From: Proteiniclasticum sediminis
GTDB taxonomy: Bacteria; Bacillota; Clostridia; Clostridiales; Clostridiaceae
DNA: 61,122 bases
NCBI RefSeq assembly: GCF_018128025.1
Contig: NZ_JAGSCS010000016.1
Location: forward strand, 1 to 61,122
Reading direction: 5' to 3'
Part shown: piece by piece, positions 1 to 9,289 of the stretch
How positions within the stretch are numbered: the first letter of the stretch is position 1
Layout: each line of letters opens with the position of its first letter
Notes under the pieces: model-generated
The model's database searches: none
What the model saw: the letters and a program-made list of their open reading frames with translations, nothing else
What the model was told of the DNA's origin: nothing
Translations under genes and position numbers: made by a program

Positions 1-170
<170 letters not shown>

Positions 171-278
171 AAAAGTTTGAACTAGCTGTTGATTACACTA
201 GCTTTTGTTTCCGTCTTGCGACAGAAACGATTGTTTTTGATTTCTCAAAAGAATTACTTTGGTTTTTTACCTATATTC

Positions 279-369
279 TGTTTAATTTTCAAAGAGCTTT
301 GGTTTGTTTGGTTTGCCGCTCTCGTCAAGCGACTTGTCTATAATAGCATGATGGTCGAAAGCATGTCAA
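279..369 (-). promoter_or_regulatory. rRNA operon promoter and boxA-like leader
   Basis: Read on the minus strand there is a consensus -35 TTGACA (364-369), an 18-base spacer and -10 TATTAT (340-345). Downstream lies AGCTCTTTGAAAATTAAACA (279-298), which resembles the boxA antitermination element of Firmicutes rRNA leaders. The 16S gene begins about 110 bases further on. Only one strong promoter is evident. Confidence 0.85.
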
Positions 370-842
370 CAAGTTTTTTGTAGTTTTTTATCAAAAGAAT
401 TTGTAAATTAACTACAATTCTCAGATCCCCTGCCGTTCAGTTTCTTTCCCGGTGGATCCCCTTTGATTCCTCGCCGATATCTTCGACTGCTCAATCATCT
501 TAACGTAAATTCCAGGTTAAATCAATGTGCTTTACAGAGATTTCAAGGGTTTGAAAGATCGTTCATCCTTTATTCACGCCCATTTAGCCCACAAGAAAAG
601 AGAACCCGCAGGTTCTCTTTTCAAATCGTTCGGCTTTTCGCTCTGCCCCGTTTATGGCTCTCTGGAGGAGTTAACTCATGGGAAACCGCTGTTTTTGAGC
701 TCATCTTCCAGCTTTTCTCCGTTCCCGGAGTGAACAGGATTCACCCTCTTGTTCTTTTGATTGCCAAAATACTCCCAGCAGCCCGTTCACGGTTTTCTCC
801 ACATTTCAGCCCCATTCATGAACAGCTTCTCCAGACGGAAAC
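370..842. other. gene-free stretch between rRNA promoter and ABC exporter
   Basis: No convincing gene is seen. Open frames here lack ribosome sites and recognisable protein features. The stretch contains the terminator of the ABC exporter (596-621) and presumably upstream sequence of the rRNA promoter. Confidence 0.6.
596..621 (-). terminator. terminator downstream of the ABC exporter
   Basis: AAAAGAGAACC / GGTTCTCTTTT form a perfect 11-bp stem with a 4-base loop, with T-rich sequence on both sides. It would end transcripts from the ABC exporter before they reach the rRNA promoter, and could work in both directions. Confidence 0.8.
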
Positions 843-2567
843 CTACCCTTCCAGGGACGTAAACTGAGAATTGTAGAGCTTGAAGTACTCGCCCCGCTTC
901 TTCATGAGCTCCTGGTGGGTGCCGTCTTCTTCGATGCCCTTCTCCGTCAGCACGATGATCCGCTCCGCATTTTTTATGGTTCCCATGCGATGGGCAATGA
1001 TAAAGGTGGTGCGGTCCTTGGCCAGTTCATTAATCGAAGCCTGAATCACGGCTTCACTCTGATTGTCCAGGGAGGAGGTGGCTTCATCCAGAATCAGCAC
1101 CGGAGGATTCTTCAGGAACATCCGAGCGATGGAGAGCCGCTGTTTCTGGCCGCCGGAGAGTTTTACGCCCCGCTCGCCGATGTAGGTGTCAAAGCCTTCG
1201 GGCATCTCCAGGATAAAGTCATAGGCATTGGCTTTCTTCGCCGCTTCCACCACCTCATCCCTTCCCGCATCCAGGCGTCCGTAGAGAATATTCTCATAGA
1301 CCGTTCCGGAAAAGAGGAAGACATCCTGCTGCACGATGCCGATATTTCCGCGAAGACTCTCCATGGTGACATCCTGGATGCTGTGTCCGTCAATGGCAAT
1401 GGTTCCTTCGCTGAGCTCGTAAAACCGGGGAATCAGGTTGCACAGCGTGGTCTTGCCCACCCCGCTGGGGCCCACGATGGCCACATTCTGTCCCTGGGGA
1501 ACCGTCAGATTGATATGGCTGAGCACCGCTTCCCGGTCCCCGTAGGAAAAGCCCACATCCTGAAACTCCACTGCACCTCGGACATTCGCCAGGGGAAGGG
1601 CCTCTGGTTTGTCCACGATTTCCGGCTTGATCGCCATGACTTCCGTGAATCGGCGAAAGCCCGCCATCCCGCGCTGGAACATCTCCACAAAGTTGGCCAG
1701 ACGCTTCACGGGCTGAAGAATCAGCCCCATATAGATGATGTAGGCGAAAAGATCGCCCGTATTAATCTTCCCCTGATAGAGGAAGTATCCGCCAAAGGCC
1801 AGGGCCGTGAGGTTCAGAATATTGGAGAAGAAGCTGATTCCTCCCCCGAAGATTCCCAGGTAACGGACGCTCTTGGTCCGGAGGGACTTGAAGTTGTCAT
1901 TGCCCCTGTCGAACTTCTTTTCTTCATAGGCTTCGTTGGTAAAGGACTTCACCACCCGAACACCGGAAATACTGTCCTCCAGCCCTGCATTGATGTCCGA
2001 AAGCTTTTCCCGCATCTGCCGGAAGGTTCTGCGCATCTTATTATTGTAGTACACCGCGAAGATCACCAGCATGGGGACCACGGTGAAGACAATGAGGGTG
2101 AGCTGCACATTGATGCCCAGAAGGAGCACGAAGGAACCCAGGAGCATGAGGGAGGAGATGAAGAGATCCTCCGGCCCATGGTGGGCCAGCTCCGAGATCT
2201 CATTGAGGTCATTGACCAGCCGGGACATGATGTGGCCGGTTTTCGTCTCGTCATAGTACTTGAAGGAAAGCTTCTGGAGATGGGCAAACATGCTCTTGCG
2301 CATGTCGTACTCCATGCGGACCCCGAGCAAATGGCCGTAAAAGCCCACAATGTAATCCAGCACAAAGCGGATCAGGTAGAGTCCAAACATCGCCACGGGA
2401 ACTTTCCACAGAAGATCCAGATTGCGGTTGGGGATAATGTCATTGACAAACCAACGCGTAATCTGAGGAAACACCAGATCCGTCAGGGCCACCAGGGTAG
2501 CGGCCACCATATCCAAAAGAAACAGCCACTTGTGGGGCTTGTAGTATTGCGCAAATTCTTTAATCAT
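843..2567 (-). CDS. ABC exporter, fused permease and ATPase (MsbA/BmrA type)
   Basis: A 574-residue half-transporter. The N-terminal ~320 residues are hydrophobic, with about six membrane segments (type I exporter fold). The C-terminal ATPase has Walker A GPSGVGKTT, signature LSGGQKQR, Walker B VLILDEATSSLD and the H-loop IIAHR. It would work as a dimer exporting lipid, drug or peptide; the substrate cannot be told from sequence. The start follows CAGGTGATGGA. It is transcribed alone toward the rRNA operon, with a strong hairpin terminator after it. Confidence 0.93.
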   Translation of the reverse strand: MIKEFAQYYKPHKWLFLLDMVAATLVALTDLVFPQITRWFVNDIIPNRNLDLLWKVPVAMFGLYLIRFVLDYIVGFYGHLLGVRMEYDMRKSMFAHLQKLSFKYYDETKTGHIMSRLVNDLNEISELAHHGPEDLFISSLMLLGSFVLLLGINVQLTLIVFTVVPMLVIFAVYYNNKMRRTFRQMREKLSDINAGLEDSISGVRVVKSFTNEAYEEKKFDRGNDNFKSLRTKSVRYLGIFGGGISFFSNILNLTALAFGGYFLYQGKINTGDLFAYIIYMGLILQPVKRLANFVEMFQRGMAGFRRFTEVMAIKPEIVDKPEALPLANVRGAVEFQDVGFSYGDREAVLSHINLTVPQGQNVAIVGPSGVGKTTLCNLIPRFYELSEGTIAIDGHSIQDVTMESLRGNIGIVQQDVFLFSGTVYENILYGRLDAGRDEVVEAAKKANAYDFILEMPEGFDTYIGERGVKLSGGQKQRLSIARMFLKNPPVLILDEATSSLDNQSEAVIQASINELAKDRTTFIIAHRMGTIKNAERIIVLTEKGIEEDGTHQELMKKRGEYFKLYNSQFTSLEG

Positions 2568-2830
2568 TCCATCACCTGCACTTCATATTTCAGATTTCAA
2601 TCCAATAAACCCATTATAGCAAAGGAAAAACCTCCTGGGGCTTCTCTCGAGGAAGAACTGTATTGAAGGGATAAAGATTCTATGATGGTGGCTTCTCCAT
2701 GGAAATTAACGCAAACAAAACCGGAAGAAGAGGAAAAACCTCATCCGAATCGGGTCCCGGTGTCGTATAATAGAGACAAAGCATGAAAATTCGCACAACA
2801 GACCGCAAATTGCAGATAGGAGGCATGCAG

Positions 2831-3550
2831 ATGAAAATCTTTGGACACCGCGGATACGCCCTGCGCTATCCGGAAAATACCCTGGTTTCCTTTCAGGCCG
2901 CTGTGGATGCCGGCGCCGATGGCATCGAAACCGATGTCCATCTCACCCGGGACGGGGTGCTGGTTCTCACCCATGACGAGGAGATCTCCCGGGTATCCAG
3001 CGGCCACGGACTCTGTAAGGACATGACCTACGAGGAGCTCCTCGCTTTAGACTTTGGCTCCTGGAAGGATCCTCGCTTTACGGGGGAACGTATCCCTACC
3101 CTGGACCAGCTTCTGGACCTCTTGGAGGACACCTCCCTAATCCTTAACCTGGAGGTAAAAATGGGCTTTCCCTACTACCCCGGGATTGAAGAAAAGCTCC
3201 TGGAAAAAATCAGGGCGCGAAACTTTCTCTCCCGAATCATCTTCTCCAGCTTCAACCATTACAGCGTCGCCAAAATCAAAGCCCTGGAACCTGCGGCCCT
3301 GGTGGCTCCCCTCTATATGGAAGCCCTCTACGAACCTTATCACTATGCGGAAACCTTCGGTGCCGGCGCCATCCATCCCCAGGCGGGCCTCGTGGAAAAA
3401 AGCATTGTGGACGCCTGTCACGAAAAGAACATCGCCGTGAATCTCTGGACCGTGAACCGCACCGAAGATGCCCTGAAAGCCCAAGATCTCGGCGTGGATG
3501 CCATTATCACCGATTGCCCCCTGGAACTGATCACCGCATTGAGGAGCTGA
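2831..3550 (+). CDS. glycerophosphodiester phosphodiesterase (GDPD family)
   Basis: A 239-residue cytoplasmic enzyme hydrolysing glycerophosphodiesters to glycerol 3-phosphate and an alcohol. The catalytic set is visible at the N-terminus: HRG (residues ~5-7), PENT, the metal-binding GIETDVH and the second histidine in THDEEI. The family's C-terminal LWTVN motif is present. The start was set at the ATG at 2831 because AGGAGG (2818-2823) lies seven bases upstream; the earlier ATG at 2783 has no such site. The MFS gene follows four bases after the stop, so the two form one transcript. Confidence 0.93.
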   Translation: MKIFGHRGYALRYPENTLVSFQAAVDAGADGIETDVHLTRDGVLVLTHDEEISRVSSGHGLCKDMTYEELLALDFGSWKDPRFTGERIPTLDQLLDLLEDTSLILNLEVKMGFPYYPGIEEKLLEKIRARNFLSRIIFSSFNHYSVAKIKALEPAALVAPLYMEALYEPYHYAETFGAGAIHPQAGLVEKSIVDACHEKNIAVNLWTVNRTEDALKAQDLGVDAIITDCPLELITALRS

Positions 3551-3554
3551 TTTT

Positions 3555-4787
3555 ATGGAAAACAGACTGGACTACAAAAAGACCTTTATCCTGGGCTTCG
3601 GCTTTTTTGCCATCAGCATTACCTGGAGCGTCTACAATGCCTTCATGCCCCTTCTTCTGGGCACCTACATCGTGGACAAGGCGCTCATCGGCTTTATCAT
3701 GACCATTGATAACTATCTGGCCCTTTTTATTCAGCCCACGGTGGGATTTTACTCCGACAAAATTAAAACCCGCTTCGGACGACGCATGCCCTTCATCATG
3801 ATCGGCATGCCCCTGGCCGCCGTCTTTATGTTTCTCATTCCCAATACCCATTCCATGTGGGCCCTGATTTTTGCCCTGGTCCTCATGAATCTCTCCATGA
3901 GCCTCTACCGCTCGCCGGTCATCGCCCTTATGCCTGACATCACCCCCATGGAGCAGCGCTCCAAAGCCAACTCCATCATCAACTTCATGGGCGGCATCGG
4001 CTCCCTCATCGCCTACTTCATCGGCGGAAAGCTCTACGATCTCAACAAGGGTTACCCCTTCCTTCTCTCCGGCGCTCTCATCGTCTTCTCCTTCCTGGTG
4101 CTCTTCACGAAGATTAAAGAGGAACGAGATGTCCTGGCCTACGAAAAAGCGGAGGAAGAGCGAAATCTCCTCCAAGGACTGAAAATCGCCCTGTCCAACC
4201 GAAGCACCGCCTTCCTGCTTTTAGCCATCTGCAGCTGGTTCATCGGCTTCAATGGCGTGGAGACCTTCTTCACCCTCTATGCCACCCAGTATCTGGGGAT
4301 TAAGGCCTCCGACGCCACCTTGACCCTGTCCTTCATCTCTTTGAGCTTCCTCCTCTTCGCCATCCCCGCCGGCATGATCGGCACACGCATCGGCAAAAAG
4401 AACACCATTCGCATCGGTGTCTCCGCCGCCATCCTGCTTCTCTTCGGCGTATTCCTCGTGCAGCCGGGCTCTCCCAGCATGCTGCTCCTCATCCGGGTCC
4501 TTTTCCTGGGTGTGGGTTTTGCCTGGGCCTCCATCAACATCAACTCCTACCCTTTGGTGGCTGACATGAGTCCCGTGGGCCTTTTAGGCACCTTCACCGG
4601 CGTGTATTACCTCTTCTCCTCCTTGGCCAACATCATCTCTCCCCCGCTGCTGGGCAAGCTCATCGACCTTCTGGGCTACAAGATCACTTTCCTTTATGGG
4701 GCCGGCTGGTTCGCCCTGGCTTTCCTCTTTATCAACCTGGTCCATGACCATCGGGCGGAGCTAAACGGAAACGCCAAGGAATCCTAA
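3555..4787 (+). CDS. MFS transporter, sugar/cation symporter-like
   Basis: A 410-residue integral membrane protein with about 12 hydrophobic segments. The loop between helices 2 and 3 reads DKIKTRFGRRMPFI, the signature of the glycoside-pentoside-hexuronide/SLC45-like branch of the major facilitator superfamily, which usually moves sugars with H+ or Na+. It is translated right after the glycerophosphodiesterase, so a glycerol-phosphate-type or glycoside substrate is possible, but this is inference. A terminator follows the stop. Confidence 0.85.
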   Translation: MENRLDYKKTFILGFGFFAISITWSVYNAFMPLLLGTYIVDKALIGFIMTIDNYLALFIQPTVGFYSDKIKTRFGRRMPFIMIGMPLAAVFMFLIPNTHSMWALIFALVLMNLSMSLYRSPVIALMPDITPMEQRSKANSIINFMGGIGSLIAYFIGGKLYDLNKGYPFLLSGALIVFSFLVLFTKIKEERDVLAYEKAEEERNLLQGLKIALSNRSTAFLLLAICSWFIGFNGVETFFTLYATQYLGIKASDATLTLSFISLSFLLFAIPAGMIGTRIGKKNTIRIGVSAAILLLFGVFLVQPGSPSMLLLIRVLFLGVGFAWASININSYPLVADMSPVGLLGTFTGVYYLFSSLANIISPPLLGKLIDLLGYKITFLYGAGWFALAFLFINLVHDHRAELNGNAKES

Positions 4788-4816
4788 CAGGCTGTTTCCA
4801 TGCACCAACGACGAAA

Positions 4817-4860
4817 GAAGACCATTTCCTTCCCCCCCAAGGGGGAGTGAAACGGTCTTC
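4817..4860. terminator. bidirectional terminator between MFS gene and folA
   Basis: A long hairpin: GAAGACC(A)TTTC with CCCCC pairs with GGGGG and GAAA(C)GGTCTTC. It lies between the convergent MFS (+) and folA (-) genes. T-rich tracts follow on the plus side (TTCTTCATTTTT). Confidence 0.82.
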
Positions 4861-4897
4861 TTCATTTTTGGCAAATCCTGAAATCTTGTTTCCGGCT

Positions 4898-5386
4898 TTA
4901 GACGTTCAGCGGCACATACTCCGAAAAGGTCAGGGGGATACCAGAAAGTTCATCCACTTCCTGCCAGGAGGTCACTTCCGTAAAGTCCGCCAGTTTCTCC
5001 AGGGGGAACTGGGTATCCCCTTCAAACACCTGGTCCACCCAGGTGATGTAGAGCCGCTGACAAAGGGGCATGAACTGACGGAAAAGTTCTCCTCCGCCAA
5101 TGAGAAAAACTTCTTCTTCCCCTTGGGCATAGGGCAGAACCTCCTCCAGACGGTGAATGAGGGTGACGCCTTCCGGGGCAGCATAGTGCTCATCCCGGGT
5201 GAGGACGATGTGTTCCCGACCGGGAAGGGGTTTTCCCAGGCTTTCAAAGGTTTTTCGGCCCATGAGGATTTTATGGCCCAGGGTTTTTTCCTTGAAGAAC
5301 TTTAGATCCGTGGGAATCCGCCAGAGAAGCTTTCCCTCATGGCCGATGATCCCCTCATAGGTGGTGGCAACAATGAGACTGAGCAT
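4898..5386 (-). CDS. folA: dihydrofolate reductase
   Basis: A 162-residue enzyme reducing dihydrofolate to tetrahydrofolate with NADPH. The family landmarks are present: N-terminal LIVATTYEGIIGHEGKLLWRIP (Trp-x-Pro substrate loop), KTLGHKILMGRKTFES (cofactor motif MGRKTFES), and FLIGGGELFRQ near residue 100. The start ATG overlaps the end of thyA, giving a translationally coupled thymidylate synthase/DHFR pair: one enzyme generates dihydrofolate and the other recycles it. Confidence 0.95.
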   Translation of the reverse strand: MLSLIVATTYEGIIGHEGKLLWRIPTDLKFFKEKTLGHKILMGRKTFESLGKPLPGREHIVLTRDEHYAAPEGVTLIHRLEEVLPYAQGEEEVFLIGGGELFRQFMPLCQRLYITWVDQVFEGDTQFPLEKLADFTEVTSWQEVDELSGIPLTFSEYVPLNV

Positions 5387-6174
5387 CAGACTGACACCTC
5401 CATTTTAATTTTACCCAGATGCTGGTAGTTCTCCAGCTTGATGTCGTCCATGGTGAAATCGTAGAAATTCTTGATCTCGGGATTGATCCAAAGTGTGGGG
5501 GCTTCCGGCGCTTCGCCCCGGGACAGCTGCTCCCGCATCCCTTCCACCTGATTCTCATAGATGTGGGCATTGTTGATGACGTGGGTGAAGAGTCCGGGCG
5601 CAAGGTCCGTCACCTGGGCGATGAGGTGGACCAGCACCGCATACTGGGTCATGTTGAAGGGCACGCCCAGGGGCATGTCTCCGCTTCGCTGCACCAGCAT
5701 GCAGTTAAGCCTTCCGTCGGTGACATCCCAAAGAGTCATGAAGGCACAGGGGTAAAGGGATCCCCCATCCAGATGGGGAATCTGCCAGAGATTGAGGATC
5801 ATGCGTCGATCCTGGGGATTGTTTTTCAAAGCTGCGATGAGCTTGTCCACCTGCTGATACTCCCGAACCACCCAGCCATAGGCGGTGCCGATGGTGCCGT
5901 CAGGCTTCATCCACTCATCCCAGATGTGCACATTTTCCTCCTGGAGCTTCAGCACGGAGTTGGACTGATCCCGGTAAATCCAAAGCATTTCCTTCACCGC
6001 CGTCTTGAACCCCACAAACTTCGAGGTGAGAATGGGGAACTCCCGGGCCAGGTCGAACTGCATGATCTGATGGGGAAGCTTATAGGTGCTGACCCCCGTG
6101 CGGTTATTATCATAATAGCCGTGATCCAGGATCTCCTGGACGATTTTCAGATACTGGCGGTCGGCATTGTTCAT
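5386..6174 (-). CDS. thyA: thymidylate synthase
   Basis: A 262-residue enzyme methylating dUMP to dTMP with methylene-tetrahydrofolate. Recognisable segments include the N-terminal [15 protein letters not shown] (phosphate-binding Arg loop), the catalytic Cys in [12 protein letters not shown], and [13 protein letters not shown]. The residue after the catalytic Cys is Ala rather than the His of the common LPPCH form, as in the variant (B. subtilis ThyA-like) subgroup. AAGGAGG lies 4 and 7 bases before two adjacent ATGs (6177, 6174); the second has the better spacing. It overlaps folA by one base. Confidence 0.94.
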   Translation of the reverse strand: MNNADRQYLKIVQEILDHGYYDNNRTGVSTYKLPHQIMQFDLAREFPILTSKFVGFKTAVKEMLWIYRDQSNSVLKLQEENVHIWDEWMKPDGTIGTAYGWVVREYQQVDKLIAALKNNPQDRRMILNLWQIPHLDGGSLYPCAFMTLWDVTDGRLNCMLVQRSGDMPLGVPFNMTQYAVLVHLIAQVTDLAPGLFTHVINNAHIYENQVEGMREQLSRGEAPEAPTLWINPEIKNFYDFTMDDIKLENYQHLGKIKMEVSV

Positions 6175-6267
6175 CATGTGTCCTCCTTGCATTCCTAAAC
6201 TGGTTTTATTATACCCGATCTCCTGGCGGAAGTTAACCCAGACCCCAAAGAGGGAATATACGACGAT

Positions 6268-6298
6268 GAAAAATAGGACCCGGAAAACTTCCGGATCC
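6268..6298 (-). terminator. terminator of the DUF1858/DUF438 operon
   Basis: GGACCCGGAA / TTCCGGATCC form a near-perfect stem with a short loop. On the minus strand it is followed by TATTTTTC. It lies just downstream of the DUF438 gene stop. Confidence 0.75.
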
Positions 6299-6350
6299 TT
6301 CGTGATGTCTAAGAGGATTGATTATTTTGAGCCCATGGAGCCCATGGGGT

Positions 6351-7592
6351 TTAATCCGCCAGAATGCGCTTTTCGCCTTCCAGTTCCCGAATGGACTTCA
6401 CGTTCTGGGTGACTTCCAGGGTACCCAGGTAGCGGTTCTGGTCATCACGGATGGCGTAGTAAGTGATGAGGATGAACATGCCCCGGGAATTGATCCAGAA
6501 GCTTTCCTGATCCTTGGCGCCGCTCTTGAAATCCTGAAGAAGCTTTTCCACAGTCTTCACGCTCTGGGGCGGATGACAGTTCTGCACGGTTCTTCCGATG
6601 ACGGACTTGGTGCGGGCAAAAATTCGCTCCTTGGCCAGGTTGAAGTACTTCACCGTATCCTTGTCATCGATGAAGGTGATGTCCACGGGGAGGGTATTCA
6701 GGACCTTCTCCAGTTCCTGGAGGGTAAGGAAGCCCACGCCAAATCGGATGTTTCCGTTGGAGGGAAGCTCTTCCTTCTTGGTTTTTCCGCCGATGAAGGC
6801 TACGCGGTTGGGGGCCCACTTTCCTTCGGGGGAAACCAGGCAGTAGCCGATTTCCTCGCTGTCGTCAGCAATCTCCAGCCACTCATCCTCGGTGAAACGC
6901 TCCAGGAGCATGGGGATGAGGATCTGCTCTTCCTTGAAGATCATTTCATGGATGCGCTCCAGGAGCGGATAGATTCTTTCCTTCACCAAAGCCTTCTGAT
7001 CCTCGGCGATGAGGGCCTTCACGGCTTTGATTTCTGCACGGATCTCATCATCCACGCCCCACATGACCTTGGGGGGTGCGGAGATTCCATACTTTTCCAT
7101 ATAGGGGAAGATGATGTTTTCTTTGCGGGAATAGTGCTTGTCGATGTCCCAGAGAAGATTGAAGTCTTCCAGAAGCTTAATTTTCAGCATTTCCACATCC
7201 GTGGCGAAGTAGCCTTCCAGTTTCGGTTTGATTTCCTCCTCCAGAAGAGTCTTCAGGGCATAATTTTCTTCCCGGATCACGCGAACGGGATGACCAATGC
7301 TTTCTTCTTCTTTGGACCGGGTGTGGACTTCCTCCACCGATCCCTTGAAGATATCCGCATGGATGTCGCAGAGACGCTGAATCTCTTCCGCCGCCATGCC
7401 TTCCACCATGAGGCTCTGCTCCATCTGGGAGATCTCATAGGAGGAGACCCCATTGAAGTTCGCATGGAACTCCTTCTTCACCTCCGCCGGATCCACACCG
7501 TCGTGAAGTTTCAGGATCATTTCCTTCAGCAGCTCCTGCCGCTTGCTTCGATTGGTTTCGTTTAATTCTCGGTTGTTGATGACGTTACTCAT
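6351..7592 (-). CDS. DUF438 / hemerythrin / PAS sensor-like protein
   Basis: A 413-residue cytoplasmic protein. It begins with a DUF438 domain (KRQELLKEMILKLHDGVDPAEVKKEF, residues ~10-80). A hemerythrin-like HHE region follows, with spaced His/Glu (DIDKHYSRKENIIFPYMEKYG), which would hold a diiron or similar redox site. The C-terminal ~120 residues are PAS-like (FIDDKDTVKYFN through GTLEVTQN). Such proteins are typical of anaerobes and thought to sense or handle O2, NO or redox state. The start was set at 7592 because GGAGGG lies four bases upstream; the ATG at 7604 lacks a site. It forms an operon with the DUF1858 gene. Confidence 0.85.
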   Translation of the reverse strand: MSNVINNRELNETNRSKRQELLKEMILKLHDGVDPAEVKKEFHANFNGVSSYEISQMEQSLMVEGMAAEEIQRLCDIHADIFKGSVEEVHTRSKEEESIGHPVRVIREENYALKTLLEEEIKPKLEGYFATDVEMLKIKLLEDFNLLWDIDKHYSRKENIIFPYMEKYGISAPPKVMWGVDDEIRAEIKAVKALIAEDQKALVKERIYPLLERIHEMIFKEEQILIPMLLERFTEDEWLEIADDSEEIGYCLVSPEGKWAPNRVAFIGGKTKKEELPSNGNIRFGVGFLTLQELEKVLNTLPVDITFIDDKDTVKYFNLAKERIFARTKSVIGRTVQNCHPPQSVKTVEKLLQDFKSGAKDQESFWINSRGMFILITYYAIRDDQNRYLGTLEVTQNVKSIRELEGEKRILAD

Positions 7593-7622
7593 AGTTCCCT
7601 CCATTTCTTGATTCGGACAGAT

Positions 7623-7841
7623 TTATTCCGTAAAGGACAGGCCGTGCCTGGCCAAGGTTTCTTCAATGACTTCCATGGAGATGCCCATCATCACCGAGGC
7701 CTTGGGCAGCGTCATGATTTTCCCCACGGTATTCAGCATGGCGGGATTCAGGATATTGACAAATCCCAGCTCCTGAAGCGCTTTGGCCACTTCCGGGTGT
7801 GCATGGATGATGGTGTGTACACTGTCTTCTTTTCGGATCAT
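7623..7841 (-). CDS. DUF1858 domain protein
   Basis: A 72-residue protein matching the DUF1858 pattern: DSVHTIIHAHPEVAKALQELGF, then a short linker and MTLPKASVMMGISMEVIEETL. The domain is often found alone or fused to DUF438/hemerythrin and hybrid-cluster proteins, suggesting a shared redox role; the biochemical function is not established. AGGAGG precedes the ATG. It is the first gene of the pair and sits directly under the Crp/Fnr-type promoter. Confidence 0.86.
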   Translation of the reverse strand: MIRKEDSVHTIIHAHPEVAKALQELGFVNILNPAMLNTVGKIMTLPKASVMMGISMEVIEETLARHGLSFTE

Positions 7842-7870
7842 CCCTGCACCTCCTTTTATTCTACTTCGTC

Positions 7871-7913
7871 AGTGTAGCGCAACTTCGGCAAAAAAACTTT
7901 GACCCAAATCAAA
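7871..7913 (-). promoter_or_regulatory. promoter with Crp/Fnr-family operator
   Basis: On the minus strand there is a 16-bp palindrome TTTGATTTGGGTCAAA (7898-7913; perfect TTTGA-N6-TCAAA) and a -10-like TACACT (7871-7876). The palindrome centre falls about 41 bases upstream of the expected start, the class II activator position of Crp/Fnr proteins. No good -35 is present, as expected for an activator-dependent promoter. Confidence 0.65.
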
Positions 7914-8004
7914 AGCTGAGAATGTTTTTCATTCCTTGAGAAAATCATACGATTTTTTGGAGAATTCCGATAGCGGAACGCAAAAAGTTTACAACAAGGA
8001 AAAG

Positions 8005-8040
8005 GGACAGGAAGCCTGCATTATTCTGCTGCTCCTGTCC
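8005..8040 (-). terminator. terminator of proBA
   Basis: GGACAGGA / TCCTGTCC form a perfect 8-bp stem just after the proA stop. On the minus strand it is followed by CTTTTCCTTGTTGT. Confidence 0.65.
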
Positions 8041-8047
8041 GTCATTC

Positions 8048-9289
8048 CTATTTTCGAATCTGTCCGCTGCCAAAGATAATGTATTTCGAGGTGGTGAGCT
8101 CCTTCAGGCCCACGGGACCCCGAGCGTGGAGCTTCTGGGTGGAAATACCCATTTCCATGCCCATGCCCAGCTCCGAACCGTCCGTGAAGCGCGTGGAGGC
8201 ATTGACATAGACGGCCGCCGCGTCCACTTCCTGCAAAAACGTCATGGCGTGGGCGTAGTTGGCGGTGAGGATGGCTTCGGAATGCCCCGTGCCGTAGCGC
8301 TCAATATGGGCCATGGCTTCCGGGAGATCCTTCACCACCTTCAACGACATCTTGAGATCCAGATACTCCGTGGCGTAGTCCTCTTCCGTGGCGGCCTCAA
8401 AGACCGGGACGATGGCCCGGGCTTCCTCATCGGCATAAACCGTCACCCCATGGGCAGTCAACGCAGATTCCAAGAGAGGGAGGAAGCTTTCCGCCACGGC
8501 CCCATGGACCAGGAGAGACTCCATGGCGTTGCATACGCCGGTGCGCTGGGTCTTGGCATTGAGAATGATCGACAGAGCCATATCGAAGTCGGCACTGTCA
8601 TCCACATAGACATGGCAGTTTCCCACTCCCGTCTCGATGACCGGCACCGTGGCTTCCCGAACCACGCGGCTGATGAGCTTGGCGCTGCCCCGGGGAATGA
8701 GGACATCCACATACTCGTGGAGCCGCATGAATTCTCCTGCCGTCTCATAGGAAAGATCCTCGATGAGCTGCACGAAAGTTCGGTCATAGCCCAGGGCCTC
8801 CAGGGAGTCCTGGACAATGGACACGAGAATTTTGTTGGAGAAAATGGCTTCCTTGCCCCCCCGAAGGATGAGCGCATTGCCCGACTTCAGGCAAAGGGCT
8901 GCCGTATCAATGGTGACATTGGGGCGGGACTCGTAGATGATGCCCACGACTCCCAGGGGTACGGACTTTTTCCCCACCTGGAGCCCATTGGGCAGGGTGC
9001 GCATTTCTTTGACGATTCCCACGGGATCCTCCAGATCCCGCACGGTCTTCAGCCCTTCCACCATGGAAGCGATGCGGCCTTCGTTCAGCAGCAGCCGATC
9101 GATGAGGGCCGGGGAAAGCCCCGCCTCTTCAGCATTTTTACGGTCATTGGCATTGGCTTCCAGAATTTCCGGGGTTCTTGCCAAAAGGTTTGCGGAAATG
9201 GCGTCCAGGAGAGCATTCTTTTCCCCTGTCCCCAGGAGCGCTAGTTTTTTGGCCGCTTGTTTTGCGGCCATTCCCATGGCTTTCATCAT
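8048..9289 (-). CDS. proA: glutamate-5-semialdehyde dehydrogenase (gamma-glutamyl phosphate reductase)
   Basis: A 413-residue enzyme for the second step of proline synthesis, reducing gamma-glutamyl phosphate to the semialdehyde with NADPH. The ALDH-fold signature is clear: GVVGIIYESRPNVTIDTAALCLKSGNA, LIPRGSAKLI, and the catalytic Cys in QRTGVCNAMESLL. The C-terminal RGPVGLKELTTSKYI motif is intact. The start ATG overlaps the proB stop (ATGA), so the two are translationally coupled. Confidence 0.97.
   Translation of the reverse strand: MMKAMGMAAKQAAKKLALLGTGEKNALLDAISANLLARTPEILEANANDRKNAEEAGLSPALIDRLLLNEGRIASMVEGLKTVRDLEDPVGIVKEMRTLPNGLQVGKKSVPLGVVGIIYESRPNVTIDTAALCLKSGNALILRGGKEAIFSNKILVSIVQDSLEALGYDRTFVQLIEDLSYETAGEFMRLHEYVDVLIPRGSAKLISRVVREATVPVIETGVGNCHVYVDDSADFDMALSIILNAKTQRTGVCNAMESLLVHGAVAESFLPLLESALTAHGVTVYADEEARAIVPVFEAATEEDYATEYLDLKMSLKVVKDLPEAMAHIERYGTGHSEAILTANYAHAMTFLQEVDAAAVYVNASTRFTDGSELGMGMEMGISTQKLHARGPVGLKELTTSKYIIFGSGQIRK

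Noticed and set aside
463-867. 134-residue open frame upstream of the rRNA promoter
   Set aside because: No ribosome site, spans the terminator hairpin at 596-621 and overlaps the exporter's end; no family.
915-2666. 583-residue open frame opposite the ABC exporter
   Set aside because: It is antisense to a full ABC exporter with intact motifs; Gly/His/Asp-rich composition and no ribosome site mark it as a by-product of codon bias.
8126-9244. 372-residue open frame opposite proA
   Set aside because: Antisense to an intact proA, shadow-type composition.
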